64,000 nucleotides of DNA from Pseudarthrobacter phenanthrenivorans Sphe3 (GTDB lineage Bacteria > Actinomycetota > Actinomycetes > Actinomycetales > Micrococcaceae): assembly GCF_000189535.1 (NCBI RefSeq), contig NC_015145.1, positions 1,302,001-1,366,000 of the forward strand, read 5' to 3'. The notes under the pieces were generated by a model, which searched no databases, was not told where the DNA came from, and saw only the letters and a program-made list of their open reading frames with translations. Below are positions 41,573 to 48,288 of the stretch, piece by piece (within the stretch, counting starts at the first letter, position 1; the number at the start of each line of letters is the position of its first letter). The position numbers and the translations under genes are program-made.

Positions 41573-42988
41573 GTGACTACGCATCCAGATTTCAGTTCCC
41601 CCCGGATCGCAATCCTGGGAGGTGGTCCGGGCGGATACGAAGCCGCCATGGTGGCCGCCTCGCTGGGTGCGCAGGTCACCATCATCGAACGGGCCGGCCT
41701 CGGCGGATCGGCCGTGCTGACGGATGTGGTGCCTTCCAAGACCCTCATCGCCACGGCGGACCTCATGACGCGCGTGGGCGAGGCAGGGGAGTTGGGCGTG
41801 AAGTTCGACGTCGACGGCGGCGACTTCGTACCGGTCATGCGGGCAGACCTCAAGCACATTAACCACAGGCTCCTAAACCTGGCCCGCAGCCAGTCAAAGG
41901 ACATCCACGACGGCCTGGAGCACCAGGGCGTGCGGATCCTGGCAGGATCCGGCCGGCTGCTGGATGACCACACCATCGAGGTGCTGACAGCGGAAGGCAC
42001 TGAAATCATAGAGGCGGACACCATTCTCCTTGCGGTGGGCGCCCACCCGCGCGAACTCGCCACGGCCCGCCCGGACGGCGAACGCATCCTCAACTGGACA
42101 CAGATTTACGACCTCGATGAGCTGCCCGAGGACCTGATCGTGGTGGGGTCCGGTGTTACCGGGGCAGAGTTCGCTTCCGCCTACAACGGCCTGGGTTCGA
42201 AGGTGACACTGATTTCCAGCCGCGACCGTGTGCTTCCCGGATCCGACGTGGACGCGGCGGTGGTGCTGGAAGAGGTCTTCGAGCGCCGCGGCGTCCGGGT
42301 CCTGTCCCGTTCCCGCGCGGAGACCGTGGAGCGCACGGACGACGGCGTGCTGGTCACCCTGAGCGACGGTTCCAAGGTGACGGGCAGCCACTGCCTGCTG
42401 TGCCTGGGGTCCATCCCGAACACGGCGGGGATCGGCCTCGAGGAGGCCGGCGTGGCGCTGAGCGAGAGCGGCCATATCAAGGTCGACGGCGTTTCACGCA
42501 CCTCAGCCCCGAACATCTACGCTGCAGGCGACTGCACCGGAGTGCTCCCGCTTGCTTCCGTGGCAGCAATGCAGGGACGCATTGCGGTGGCGCACTTCAT
42601 GGGCGACACGGTCACCCCGCTCAAGCTGCACCAGGTGGCCTCGAACATCTTCACCTCGCCGGAAATTGCCAATGTTGGCGTTTCCGAGGCCGAGATCGAC
42701 TCCGGCAAGTACCAGGGCGACGTCATCAAACTCTCCCTGCGCAGCAACGCCAGGGCCAAGATGCGCAACCACCGGGACGGCTTCGTCAAGATTTTCGCCC
42801 GCAAGGGCTCAGGCACCGTCATCGGCGGGGTGGTCGTGGGACCGAACGCTTCCGAACTGATCTTTCCGATCTCCATCGCCGTGAAGCAGAAGCTGCACGT
42901 CGACGACGTTGCCAGCACTTTCACCGTCTACCCCTCCCTGAGCGGTTCCATCTCGGAAGCGGCCCGGCGCCTGCACGTCCACCTGTAA
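41573..42988 (+). CDS. NAD(P)H-quinone dehydrogenase (LpdA type)
   Basis: A 471-residue flavoprotein of the lipoamide-dehydrogenase superfamily. FAD motif IAILGGGPGGYEAAMVAASL at the N-terminus, NAD motif LIVVGSGVTGAEFASAYNGLG, second FAD motif NIYAAGDCTGVLPLA, and the dimerisation domain at the C-terminus. The redox-active CxxxxC of true Lpd is replaced by GSAVLTDVVPSKT, with no cysteines. The C-terminal HPE-type His-Glu pair is also missing. This is the pattern of mycobacterial LpdA, a quinone reductase, so dihydrolipoamide activity is not expected. The start is GTG. Confidence 0.9.
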   Translation: MTTHPDFSSPRIAILGGGPGGYEAAMVAASLGAQVTIIERAGLGGSAVLTDVVPSKTLIATADLMTRVGEAGELGVKFDVDGGDFVPVMRADLKHINHRLLNLARSQSKDIHDGLEHQGVRILAGSGRLLDDHTIEVLTAEGTEIIEADTILLAVGAHPRELATARPDGERILNWTQIYDLDELPEDLIVVGSGVTGAEFASAYNGLGSKVTLISSRDRVLPGSDVDAAVVLEEVFERRGVRVLSRSRAETVERTDDGVLVTLSDGSKVTGSHCLLCLGSIPNTAGIGLEEAGVALSESGHIKVDGVSRTSAPNIYAAGDCTGVLPLASVAAMQGRIAVAHFMGDTVTPLKLHQVASNIFTSPEIANVGVSEAEIDSGKYQGDVIKLSLRSNARAKMRNHRDGFVKIFARKGSGTVIGGVVVGPNASELIFPISIAVKQKLHVDDVASTFTVYPSLSGSISEAARRLHVHL

Positions 42989-43037
42989 GGGCCGAAAGGC
43001 CCCCTGTAGAGCGGCACTGCCTTGTTACACTCTGCTC

Positions 43038-43796
43038 ATGATCGAGCTTCCCTTCGCGGGAAACGGGCCGGTGCATGCCGCCTTTCTCGGGCTGGGAATC
43101 CTTTCAGCCCTGCTGTTCTACGCCTATGAGAAGCGCCGCCGCGGGCTGTCCGATCCCAGACTTTGGCCGATTGCAGGATTCGCGGTGGCCTTCGGGGCCA
43201 TCGGCTCAAGGGTGCTCACGTGGGACTTTTCCCGCGGGGTTTCGTTGGCTGAGTGGTGGGGCAATGGTGACCGGAGTATCCTGGCGGGCCTTGTCGGGGC
43301 CTGGCTTGGCGTCCTCCTGGCGAAACGGCTGACGGGGTACCGGGAGAAGACCGGTGATCTCATCGCACCCGCGGTTGCCCTGGCGCTGATCATTGGGCGG
43401 GTGGGCTGCCTCCTCACCGAGTTGCCCGGGACTCCGACCGGCGGCGCGTGGGGGATTGTCCTCACCCCCGCGCAGGCTGCTCTGGTGAACGGATCCCCTG
43501 GCGTGGGGCTGCATCCGTCCTTTGCCTATGAGATTGCCTTCCATCTTGCGGCGTTCGGGGCAATGTGGCGTTTTCGGGACAGCCTGCCTCATCCTGGCGA
43601 CCTCTTCATCTGCTACGTGGCTTCCTACGCCCTGTTCCGCTTCGGCGTGGAGTTCGTCCGCGGCAATGAAGTGCTCTGGCTGGGGATGAGCCGGCCGCAA
43701 TGGTTCCTGTTGGCTGTCCTCCCTTTGCTGTTCTGGCGGATGCAGCGGGTGTTCGGGAAACCACTCCGCCCAACGATGGAAGGAACAGCGGCATGA
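43038..43796 (+). CDS. Prolipoprotein diacylglyceryl transferase-like membrane protein (divergent Lgt)
   Basis: A 252-residue protein with about seven hydrophobic segments, related to Lgt, which transfers diacylglyceryl from phosphatidylglycerol to lipoprotein cysteines. Retained features: GRVGCLLTELPGTPTGGAWG in place of the GR.GNF.N.E..G signature, then HPSFAYEIAF and FRFGVEFVRGNE. The Asn that follows GR.G in Lgt is Cys here, and the acidic residue is kept. It is therefore unlikely to be the housekeeping Lgt. Its stop overlaps the start of the next membrane gene (ATGA), and a radical SAM gene follows, suggesting one unit for lipid or lipoprotein modification. That role is inference. Confidence 0.82.
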   Translation: MIELPFAGNGPVHAAFLGLGILSALLFYAYEKRRRGLSDPRLWPIAGFAVAFGAIGSRVLTWDFSRGVSLAEWWGNGDRSILAGLVGAWLGVLLAKRLTGYREKTGDLIAPAVALALIIGRVGCLLTELPGTPTGGAWGIVLTPAQAALVNGSPGVGLHPSFAYEIAFHLAAFGAMWRFRDSLPHPGDLFICYVASYALFRFGVEFVRGNEVLWLGMSRPQWFLLAVLPLLFWRMQRVFGKPLRPTMEGTAA

Positions 43797-44119
43797 GCGA
43801 GGACAGCAGTCCGTCGGGCGAGGAGGAGCCCCCTGAACCGGCGGTCGGCTCCATGGGGCTCGGAATCCTCCTGGGGGCAGTGGCCCTCTACGGCCTCTAT
43901 CTCGTGGTGCCGGTTGTTTTCGGTGGACCATATGGCGTGCGCTTCCTGACCGGGCCGTCCACCTTCGTTCCAATCGCCGTCTACCTGGCGATAGCCATTG
44001 TGCTGGCGGTCAGGCCCCGCACGGCCCGGTGGGGTGCGGGGCTGCTGATTGGCCTGGGAATATTTACCCTGCTCGGTGGCGGCCTCTGTGTCTCATTCCT
44101 CGCTGGGGTGAGAGCCTGA
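43793..44119 (+). CDS. Small membrane protein, copy 1 of a duplicated pair
   Basis: 108 residues. A Glu/Pro-rich cytoplasmic-type N-terminus (MSEDSSPSGEEEPPEPAV) is followed by three hydrophobic segments: LGILLGAVALYGLYLVVPV (~23-42), FVPIAVYLAIAIVLAV (~60-76) and GAGLLIGLGIFTLLGGGLCV (~82-103). The last two segments and the Gly-rich end are nearly the same in copy 2. The ATG overlaps the stop of the Lgt-like gene as ATGA, indicating translational coupling. I do not recognise a characterised family. The pairing with Lgt-like and radical SAM genes suggests a membrane or scaffold function. Confidence 0.82.
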   Translation: MSEDSSPSGEEEPPEPAVGSMGLGILLGAVALYGLYLVVPVVFGGPYGVRFLTGPSTFVPIAVYLAIAIVLAVRPRTARWGAGLLIGLGIFTLLGGGLCVSFLAGVRA

Positions 44120-44120
44120 G

Positions 44121-44198
44121 ATGACCATGCTGTTCCGGCGGATGCATCGGGTCTTCGGGAAACCGGTCCGCCCCACGATGGAAGGAGCAGCGGCATGA
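44121..44198 (+). pseudogene. 25-codon remnant of the Lgt-like C-terminus
   Basis: A short open frame encodes MTMLFRRMHRVFGKPVRPTM followed by EGAAA and a stop. This matches the last residues of the Lgt-like protein (LLFWRMQRVFGKPLRPTMEG). It is left over from the tandem duplication. Its TGA overlaps the ATG of copy 2 just as in the parent arrangement, so it could still be translated to keep coupling to the downstream gene. Confidence 0.7.
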
Positions 44199-44554
44199 CT
44201 GAGGACACCCCCGACGTTCCCCGAAACCCGCCTCCAGCTGGCCCAGGACATGGTCCACAGCAGCCAGCCAGCGGCGGCTCGATAGGCGCGGGAGTCCTAC
44301 TTGGTGCCTTCGCGCTCTATGCCCTCTACGTGAGCGCGACGATGCCCGCCGGTGGACCCACGATGTGGCCCGCCAGCTACCTTGGGGGAGCAGTTGCCTT
44401 CGCACCGGTTGCCGCCTACCTGGCGATAGCCATTGTCCTTGCGGTAACGAAAAAGACATCGCGTTTCGGCGCGGGGATGCTTATCGGGCTCGGGATTTTC
44501 CTGCTGCTCGGAGGCGGACTCTGCATCGGATCCCTTGCTCAGTTGGGAATCTAG
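44195..44554 (+). CDS. Small membrane protein, copy 2 of a duplicated pair
   Basis: 119 residues. A Pro-rich polar N-terminus (TEDTPDVPRNPPPAGPGHG) precedes three hydrophobic segments: GAGVLLGAFALYALYVSAT, FAPVAAYLAIAIVLAV and GAGMLIGLGIFLLLGGGLCI. It clearly shares descent with copy 1; the N-terminal region has diverged most. AAGGAGCAG lies 6-12 bases upstream of the ATG, and the start overlaps the stop of the 25-codon remnant. The radical SAM gene begins two bases after its stop. Confidence 0.82.
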   Translation: MTEDTPDVPRNPPPAGPGHGPQQPASGGSIGAGVLLGAFALYALYVSATMPAGGPTMWPASYLGGAVAFAPVAAYLAIAIVLAVTKKTSRFGAGMLIGLGIFLLLGGGLCIGSLAQLGI

Positions 44555-44555
44555 G

Positions 44556-46160
44556 ATGGTTTCATCGCCTTTGCGTTCCGCACGCACACTGCCCGGCCCG
44601 GGCCAGCCGCTCCGCGGCGACCGGATCCACCGGTACGTCACAGCCTTCTGCCCGCACTGCCACGAGACAAACCCTCCGCTCGCGCAGGTACGGCGCCTCT
44701 CCGGGGTGCTGCTGGTCCGCGATGGCCGGGTGTGGCTGGAACGTGGTTGCCCGGACCACGGCCTTGTGAGCACCCTCTATGACGAATCTCCCGAGATCCT
44801 GCGCTACCTGGAGAAGTGGCAGGCGCCGACCAAGCAGCACGTCCCGGACCAGGCCGGCAATTACCGCCAGATCCCGGAGGCCTACGCCTACGGCCTGCCC
44901 GCCATGCAGACGCAGCACACGTGCATCCTCCTGCAGGACATCATTGAACACTGCAACCTGCGCTGCCCCACCTGCTTCACCGCCTCCGGCCCGCAGCTGC
45001 AGGGAGTCGCGCCGCTGAGCGAAGTGCTCGCGAACGTCGACACCCGCCTCTCCCGGGAGAACGGGCGCCTGGACGTGCTGATGCTCTCCGGCGGAGAGCC
45101 CACGCTGTATCCCCATCTGGCCGAACTTTTGGATGAGCTCGTGGCCCGGCCAATCGTCCGGATCATGGTGAACAGCAACGGGATGCTGATCGCCACCGAT
45201 GATGAATTGCTTTCGCTGCTGGCCAGGCACCGGGACCGGGTGGAGGTGTACCTCCAGTACGACGGCCCGTCCAAAGAAGCATCCATCCACCACCGAGGGG
45301 GAGACCTGACCCGTTTCAAGGACCTGGCCATTTCACGTCTGTCCGAAGCGGGCATTTTCACCACCCTGACCATGACGGCAGCCCTCGGCATCAACGACGG
45401 CGAGGTCGGCGCCGTCGTCATGCGGGCCCTGGAAACCCCGTTCGTGGGCGGGGTTGCGCTGCAGCCGGTGTTCGGGTCCGGGCGCGGCCACGGCATCGAT
45501 CCCACGGACCGGCTCACCCACACCGGTGTCCTTGACAGGCTCGCCGGGCAGACCGGCGGTGTGGTTTCCTGGCACGACCTGACTGCACTCCCGTGCTCCC
45601 ACCCGCACTGTGCATCGGTGGGGTACATGCTGAAGGACGATGCCGGAGTCTGGAGGTCACTCGCGGCGCTCATCGGGCATGATCAGCTGCTTGCCTGGCT
45701 GGAACTCAATCCTGACAGCATCGCCAACCGCATCGCCGATTCCGCGATCCCGCTTGAGCTGCGCAACCTCATGAAGTCCTCCCTGCTGGACCTGCTGAGC
45801 GAGCAATCCTCACTGTCCCATCCGCGGACCATGGACCTCTGGAAGAACATCTGCACCCAGTGCGACCTCGGCATCGGCACACTCACCACATTGGCTGCCG
45901 GCAAGCTGCCGGGCCAGCAGCAACGGCTGCGCCGGCTCCTCGCAGAGCGGGTCACCAGGATCATGGTGAAACCGTTCATGGATATTTCCACAATGATCGA
46001 GGAACGGCTCACCCAATGCTGCGTCCACGTGGGCACCAAGAGCGACGCCGGTGATCACCAGTGTGCTCCCTTCTGTGCTGTTCAGGCGTGGCCGGCATTG
46101 GCGCGTCAGCGAATGAGCACAGCCACGGGCCGGGAACTCCTCCCGGTCCGCCAGCTTTGA
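44556..46160 (+). CDS. Radical SAM protein, COG1964/MJ0619-like
   Basis: A 534-residue iron-sulfur enzyme. N-terminal Cys cluster: FCPHCHETNPP (C32, C35) and RGCPDHG. Radical SAM site CNLRCPTC (C133, C137, C140), followed by the SAM-binding LMLSGGEPTLYPHL. Extra C-terminal cysteines: NICTQCDLG (C433, C436), TQCCVHVG (C488, C489) and QCAPFC (C503, C507). The FMDISTM...CCVH...PFC arrangement is what I recall of the COG1964/MJ0619 group, which includes the archaeal tetraether lipid synthase and bacterial relatives linked to membrane-spanning lipids. It follows the Lgt-like and small membrane genes. A lipid substrate is therefore plausible but not shown. The start is the ATG two bases after the previous stop. 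Confidence 0.87.
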   Translation: MVSSPLRSARTLPGPGQPLRGDRIHRYVTAFCPHCHETNPPLAQVRRLSGVLLVRDGRVWLERGCPDHGLVSTLYDESPEILRYLEKWQAPTKQHVPDQAGNYRQIPEAYAYGLPAMQTQHTCILLQDIIEHCNLRCPTCFTASGPQLQGVAPLSEVLANVDTRLSRENGRLDVLMLSGGEPTLYPHLAELLDELVARPIVRIMVNSNGMLIATDDELLSLLARHRDRVEVYLQYDGPSKEASIHHRGGDLTRFKDLAISRLSEAGIFTTLTMTAALGINDGEVGAVVMRALETPFVGGVALQPVFGSGRGHGIDPTDRLTHTGVLDRLAGQTGGVVSWHDLTALPCSHPHCASVGYMLKDDAGVWRSLAALIGHDQLLAWLELNPDSIANRIADSAIPLELRNLMKSSLLDLLSEQSSLSHPRTMDLWKNICTQCDLGIGTLTTLAAGKLPGQQQRLRRLLAERVTRIMVKPFMDISTMIEERLTQCCVHVGTKSDAGDHQCAPFCAVQAWPALARQRMSTATGRELLPVRQL

Positions 46161-46180
46161 GCCAGTGACAGGGAGGAAAG

Positions 46181-46555
46181 ATGGGTTCCGCATCGGATGC
46201 CAGACGTATTGCAGCCGGGCCATTGCCGTCCCAGCTGATGCGCTCCAAGCATGCAGGCCGTCACGGACACAAGCCTGACCCTGAATCTGAACCGCAGTCC
46301 ACGGCTCCCTTCGATCCGCTGCGGCTGTGCATCTTCGCCACCATCGCCCTGCTCGGCTGGGTTGCCGGTCCGGCAGCACTCACGGTCTTCGCAGCCATCG
46401 GATTCGCAGGGTACTGGAAAGCGCGACGGAAGGGCCTGACCAGGTCGAAATGCTATCTCCGGGACACCAGGCTGGTGCTGACCTACCTGGGCATCCTGCT
46501 CGGCGCCGGGCTGTGGGGGCTGTATGTACTGGCGGCCCGATTACTGGGCCTGTGA
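46181..46555 (+). CDS. Two-to-three-helix membrane protein downstream of radical SAM gene
   Basis: 124 residues. The first ~45 are polar and basic (SKHAGRHGHKPDPESEPQST), then hydrophobic segments PLRLCIFATIALLGWVAGPA and ALTVFAAIGFAGYW, a basic loop (KARRKGLTRSKCYLRD) and a last helix LVLTYLGILLGAGLWGLYVL. GGGAGGAAAG lies just before the ATG. The gene starts 20 bp after the radical SAM stop and is very likely in the same transcript. I do not recognise the family. Confidence 0.78.
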   Translation: MGSASDARRIAAGPLPSQLMRSKHAGRHGHKPDPESEPQSTAPFDPLRLCIFATIALLGWVAGPAALTVFAAIGFAGYWKARRKGLTRSKCYLRDTRLVLTYLGILLGAGLWGLYVLAARLLGL

Positions 46556-46689
46556 GGTCTGGACCCGCCAAGTACTGCCTGCGTAGACTACGCGAAAAGA
46601 TCGTGCTGGACGCTTGCCTGGCACTGCAGGAAGCCGTCCGAGACTTCGGCTCCAATGGTTCAACCGGTACGGAAGGTTAGGTAGCAGCA

Positions 46690-46878
46690 ATGGCAACAAC
46701 TGCTCTTGTGAGGCCGCGCCGCGGCAAGATCATCGGCGGCGTCTGCGCCGCCCTGGCAGCCCGCTTCGGACTCCCGAAATTCCTGGTCCGGCTGGGGTTC
46801 GTCATCTTTGGGCTGGTAGGCGTCGGGGAGTTGGCCTACATCGTGCTGTGGATCATCATCCCCAAGGAACCAGTCTAG
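46690..46878 (+). CDS. PspC domain protein
   Basis: A 62-residue protein consisting almost only of a PspC domain: VRPRRGKIIGGVCAALAARF, then FLVRLGFVIFGLVGVGELAYI and the ending IVLWIIIPKEP. PspC domains are small membrane modules tied to envelope stress response. It is preceded by 134 bp in which I see no convincing gene. It lies downstream of the membrane-protein cluster, so cotranscription is possible. Confidence 0.88.
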   Translation: MATTALVRPRRGKIIGGVCAALAARFGLPKFLVRLGFVIFGLVGVGELAYIVLWIIIPKEPV

Positions 46879-47026
46879 CCATTCGGCGTTTCCCGAGGTT
46901 GGCCGCACCGGATGGAGCCAACCCGGGTAGTCAAGGTGCTGGCTAGGATGGATGCCTGGAGGTTCGGCGGCCGGACGGGGCCGTTGTGCCCTACCGGGTG
47001 CCTGCACGCCACAGGCACAGTGGAGC

Positions 47027-47629
47027 ATGGCTAAGATCTATATCGCTTACGGCAGCGTCGAGGGGCAAACGGCCCATATCGCGGACTACATTGCTGATGT
47101 CATCCGGGCCCACGGACACGAGGCAGAAACGGCGGACCTGAAGCATTCTCCAGGCACTATTCCGGACGGGCAGGACGGAGTCATAGTGGCGGCGTCCATT
47201 CACGTGGGCAAGCACGAGGGCTACGTTGCCGACTTTGTCCGGGACAACCGGGAGGACCTTGAGCGCCTGCCGTCCGCTCTGGTCTCGGTCAGCCTGTCCG
47301 CCCATAGTGATGAGGCCGGCGCCGAAAGTTATGTGGGCAAGTTCGAGGAGGAGACCGGCTGGCATCCCCGCCACGTGGCAATGTTCGGCGGAGCGCTGCT
47401 GTATACCCAGTACAACTTCCTGAAGCGCCAGTTGATGAAGAAGATCGTCAAGAGCCAGGGCTCCCAGGACCTGGATACGTCCCGCGACTACATCTACACC
47501 GAATGGGACGGCGTGAAGCACTTCACGGAGGAGTTCCTGGCTGCGGTCACGGCTCCGGCCGGCCGGAACCAGCCGAACCTGGCCACAACCACTGACACGT
47601 CAGGGTCTTCCCCCGGCTCCAGCGCGTGA
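47027..47629 (+). CDS. HemG-like flavodoxin-domain protein
   Basis: A 200-residue FMN-binding flavodoxin. The phosphate loop is near the N-terminus (YIAYGSVEGQTAHIADYIAD). The C-terminal half resembles E. coli HemG, the menaquinone-dependent protoporphyrinogen oxidase: FGGALLYTQYNFLKRQLMKK and RDYIYTEWDGVKHFTEEF. Actinobacteria usually use HemY in the coproporphyrin route, so the real substrate may differ. The start is the ATG giving MAKIYIAYGS; the frame is open further up without a ribosome site. It overlaps the start of the lipoprotein gene. Confidence 0.87.
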   Translation: MAKIYIAYGSVEGQTAHIADYIADVIRAHGHEAETADLKHSPGTIPDGQDGVIVAASIHVGKHEGYVADFVRDNREDLERLPSALVSVSLSAHSDEAGAESYVGKFEEETGWHPRHVAMFGGALLYTQYNFLKRQLMKKIVKSQGSQDLDTSRDYIYTEWDGVKHFTEEFLAAVTAPAGRNQPNLATTTDTSGSSPGSSA

Positions 47630-48288
47630 GCAGCACGTCATCTGCTGCCCCTGGCCGGGCTGGCACGCGGCCAGCTGCGTTGCTCCTGCCGGCGCTGCTG
47701 ATCATCGCCGCCTGTTCCCAGCCAGTCAGCGGCGGCGGGAAGGCCCCGGCGGCCGCGCCGTCCTCCGGCCGGAGCAGCCCGGCCTGTGACCTCATCACTC
47801 CGGAGATTGCCGCAAAAGCAGTACCGGGAGTTGTCGTCGGCGGCCAGGACAGCGCAGAGAAGCCGCGGGGCAGCAAGGCCTATACGTGCGTCTATACCAG
47901 CAAGTCGATGGACGGCGGACTGGCCGGACTCTCCGTAGCCCTTATATCTCCCGCTTCCGCCGAAGATATCGCCAAGGCGAAGTCGACGCCGGACTGCGCA
48001 CCCGTCAGCGGTATCGGGGACTTTGCCTGCCTGCAGTGGACGGGCTACTTCCAGGGTGAGACCGGCGGGGCCTCCGCCAACGCGGTCCTGGTTGCCGTCA
48101 AGGGCGGCGAGGTCCTGGAGATGCCCTACGTGGTGTCTCCACCCGTGGCCGGATCGCCGGCCCCCGACGGCAACGCGATGGCCGGCGCACTCGCGCAGGC
48201 AGCCGTGGAGGCTGGCTGGGGCAATGGGGCTACGCTCAGCGTGCCCGCTGCTCCTGCCCCGGTTCCAGCCGGTCCGGCCGCGCGCTAG
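47626..48288 (+). CDS. Lipoprotein, DUF3558-like
   Basis: A 220-residue exported lipoprotein. The signal peptide ends in the lipobox LLIIAAC (Cys 30), followed by an Ala/Pro/Ser-rich linker. The globular part has conserved cysteines (PACDLITPEIAAKAVPG, YTCVYTS, DCAPVSGIGDFACLQW) as in DUF3558 actinobacterial lipoproteins. The C-terminal tail is Pro/Ala-rich. The GTG start overlaps the flavodoxin stop (GTGA), so the two are coupled. Its stop abuts the stop of the convergent flavoprotein gene. The function is unknown. Confidence 0.8.
   Translation: MSSTSSAAPGRAGTRPAALLLPALLIIAACSQPVSGGGKAPAAAPSSGRSSPACDLITPEIAAKAVPGVVVGGQDSAEKPRGSKAYTCVYTSKSMDGGLAGLSVALISPASAEDIAKAKSTPDCAPVSGIGDFACLQWTGYFQGETGGASANAVLVAVKGGEVLEMPYVVSPPVAGSPAPDGNAMAGALAQAAVEAGWGNGATLSVPAAPAPVPAGPAAR

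Larger units (their letters stand above)
43726..44554 (+). repeat. Tandem duplication (402-bp period): Lgt-like tail plus small membrane gene
   Basis: The 78 bases at 43726-43803 (end of the Lgt-like gene and start of the next) match 44128-44205 with nine mismatches counted by hand. The downstream small membrane genes (43793 and 44195) are also similar in protein sequence, so the copy includes both. The upstream part of the second copy is a remnant of the Lgt-like 3' end. Confidence 0.85.

Noticed and set aside
46556..46689. A possible small gene between the membrane protein and PspC
   Set aside because: No frame has a good start with ribosome site and recognisable product; I see only an AT/GC-mixed spacer.
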